NCBI GenBank assembly: GCA_030141605.1 | Contig: JAQGDQ010000084.1 | Location: 126,001 to 190,000, forward strand | Direction: 5' to 3' | Origin: Tubiluchus corallicola | Lineage: Eukaryota > Priapulida > Priapulimorpha > Priapulimorphida > Tubiluchidae | DNA length: 64,000 nucleotides | In this document: in pieces, positions 62,905 through 64,000 of the stretch | How positions within the stretch are numbered: position 1 is the first letter of the stretch | Layout: each line of letters opens with the position of its first letter | Made by a program: the position numbers and the translations under genes | Notes under the pieces: model-generated | Seen by the model: only the letters and a program-made list of their open reading frames with translations | Databases searched by the model: none | Told to the model about the DNA's origin: nothing

Positions 62905-63931
62905 AATCATTAGACCAATTGTCCCAAAACATGTAATATGGGCCACTCCTGTGCAATAGCATATAAAAACAGTCGGCAATTAACTCAAATAACTCCGCAT
63001 AATTGATTCTACGTTCTTGACTATATAACTGATACTGATGAAACCACTCAAACGCGCTGATATACATAGTCATTACATGCTGCTTGGTCACACTGATGTA
63101 ATGATGTAAACAAAGTGATGGCCCACCAAACAGTGGTCAGCTGTACGCGAGGCTCTTCAGCTGTCCAGATTTTGTCCGATCTTTCTGATGTCCCGTAAAA
63201 GCGAAGTCCGGCAGACCTAGATATGAGTGTACATGAAAAAACGCCCCGTCTTTCTGGCTTCACTACATTCTTCACTCGACGAGTTCCATCAGGTCATTTT
63301 CGTAAATAGCTATGGTGGCCATGATGGCTATTCCCGTTCCGATACCCAAGCTTTGGCAGACGAGTTGCAAGCACTTGCTCCAACCATACTGAGTGCCGCA
63401 GATACGTATTTCTGGGAGCTAAAACAAAAGAAATAAGATTGTGTTTATTAGGCGCAGACGATCGTTTCAACAGCAACTGTCATTAGCAATGCCAGAAATC
63501 AAACCAAAGCAAATAACCAGTACAACAGGAATGAGTATGACAAATTGCAAAAAAATCTGAAACAGGTCGGGGGTTTATGTGCCGCGGAGGCCCCCCATGG
63601 GGGTTCAAGGGGGGTAAAGCCTCCTTGGAGCCAGCGACAATTTGCAATTTCGTGACCATAGAGAGCCTCTAAGTGGACTTAAAATATCAATTACCTTGTT
63701 TCATGCATAATTTAAAACACCCAACTATCAACGATACATGATACCTAATTGTCTCAAAAACGCCCAAGTACTGGCCGCTTCTATGCAAAAGTATATAAAA
63801 AAACTGTCTGCAATTGACTCAAATAACTCCTCACAATTGATTCTATTTTATTATACATAGAGATATACACGTGGTTACACTGATGTACGTGATGTAAACA
63901 AAGTGACGGCCTGCCAACTAGCGGTCAGCTT
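62905..63931 (+). repeat. Direct repeat pair flanking the candidate SOUL exon
   Basis: 62905-63146 and 63748-63931 share AACTCAAATAACTCC, AATTGATTCTA and GATGTAAACAAAGTGA in the same order and orientation. They may be a segmental duplication or two copies of one element. Between them, 63570-63640 holds a GC-rich block with GGCCCCCCATGGGGG that looks like an element end. Confidence 0.6.
63293..63405 (+). CDS. Candidate exon of a SOUL/heme-binding-protein-like gene
   Basis: A 37-codon segment follows the acceptor CACTCGACGAGTTCCATCAG in phase 0 and may end at GTATTT, or run on to a stop at 63434. It reads VIFVNSYGGHDGYS, then TQALADELQALAPTILSAAD, and is GC-richer than its surroundings. The order (V-VxSYGG, spaced acidic/aromatic residues, LAxxL helix) resembles the last part of SOUL domains (vyVRSFGGw...A..L...L), just before the usual YxAGYxxPF strand. 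Members bind heme or related tetrapyrroles. No other SOUL exon was found in the window, so this may be an isolated exon, a pseudogene piece or another family. Confidence 0.35.
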
Positions 63932-64000
63932 GTGAAATAACGTACTGTGACCGTAAAAATTTTCTCAACAAATTTACGCGATTTACAAAAATGGCACTAC

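Noticed and set aside
62891-63091. 66-codon minus-strand frame
   Set aside because: The direct-repeat partner at 63748-63931 has stops and frameshifts in this frame, so it is not conserved as coding.

Overview
The window is metazoan nuclear DNA: AT-rich, with small GT-AG-spliced exons set in introns and spacers full of transposon remnants, microsatellites and minisatellites. No bacterial operon, phage or CRISPR architecture is present. A quiver/sleepless-type Ly6 protein, a ZP-domain membrane protein, a CR1/Jockey-like LINE and TTAGGG-like repeats fit an invertebrate bilaterian. A lophotrochozoan is my guess, but the lineage cannot be fixed from sequence alone.

Gene models assembled by hand from exon reading frames, splice sites and intron phases: (1) the last two coding exons of a RAB5IF homologue (+, 1622-3426); (2) a complete 11-exon serine carboxypeptidase of the cathepsin A / CPY family (-, 6828-20547, 487 aa) with the whole catalytic triad; (3) a complete 3-exon GPI-type quiver/sleepless-like Ly6 protein (+, 23929-27353, 143 aa); (4) a complete 9-exon ZP-domain type I membrane protein (-, 31552-42277, 500 aa) with an Asp/Arg-rich linker and a furin-like site; (5) three consecutive exons of an unrecognised Cys-rich protein (-, 47075-49017); (6) isolated candidate exons at 52756-52954 and 63293-63405 (the latter SOUL/heme-binding-like). 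Genes 1 and 2 converge, as do genes 3 and 4; genes 2 and 3 diverge from a spacer at 20.5-23.9 kb. No functional link between the neighbours is evident.

The rest is mobile and tandem DNA. Small non-autonomous element families recur throughout, here called A (about 600 bp), B (about 600-850 bp), C (about 360 bp, TGTTGTG ends), E (about 390 bp), H (about 320 bp), R1 (about 400 bp), hAT-like elements with 8-bp target duplications, and a foldback element with a 78-bp tandem core. A frameshifted CR1-like LINE (42.9-45.9 kb) carries a second LINE fragment inside it. A 5S-rRNA-derived SINE lies at 17 kb. Minisatellites with units of 32, 33, 34, 43, 57, 78, 91 and 98 bp occur; the 98-bp one is an amplified, frameshifted ankyrin repeat. 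Nearly every intron of the carboxypeptidase and ZP genes holds at least one of these elements, some within tens of bases of a splice site.
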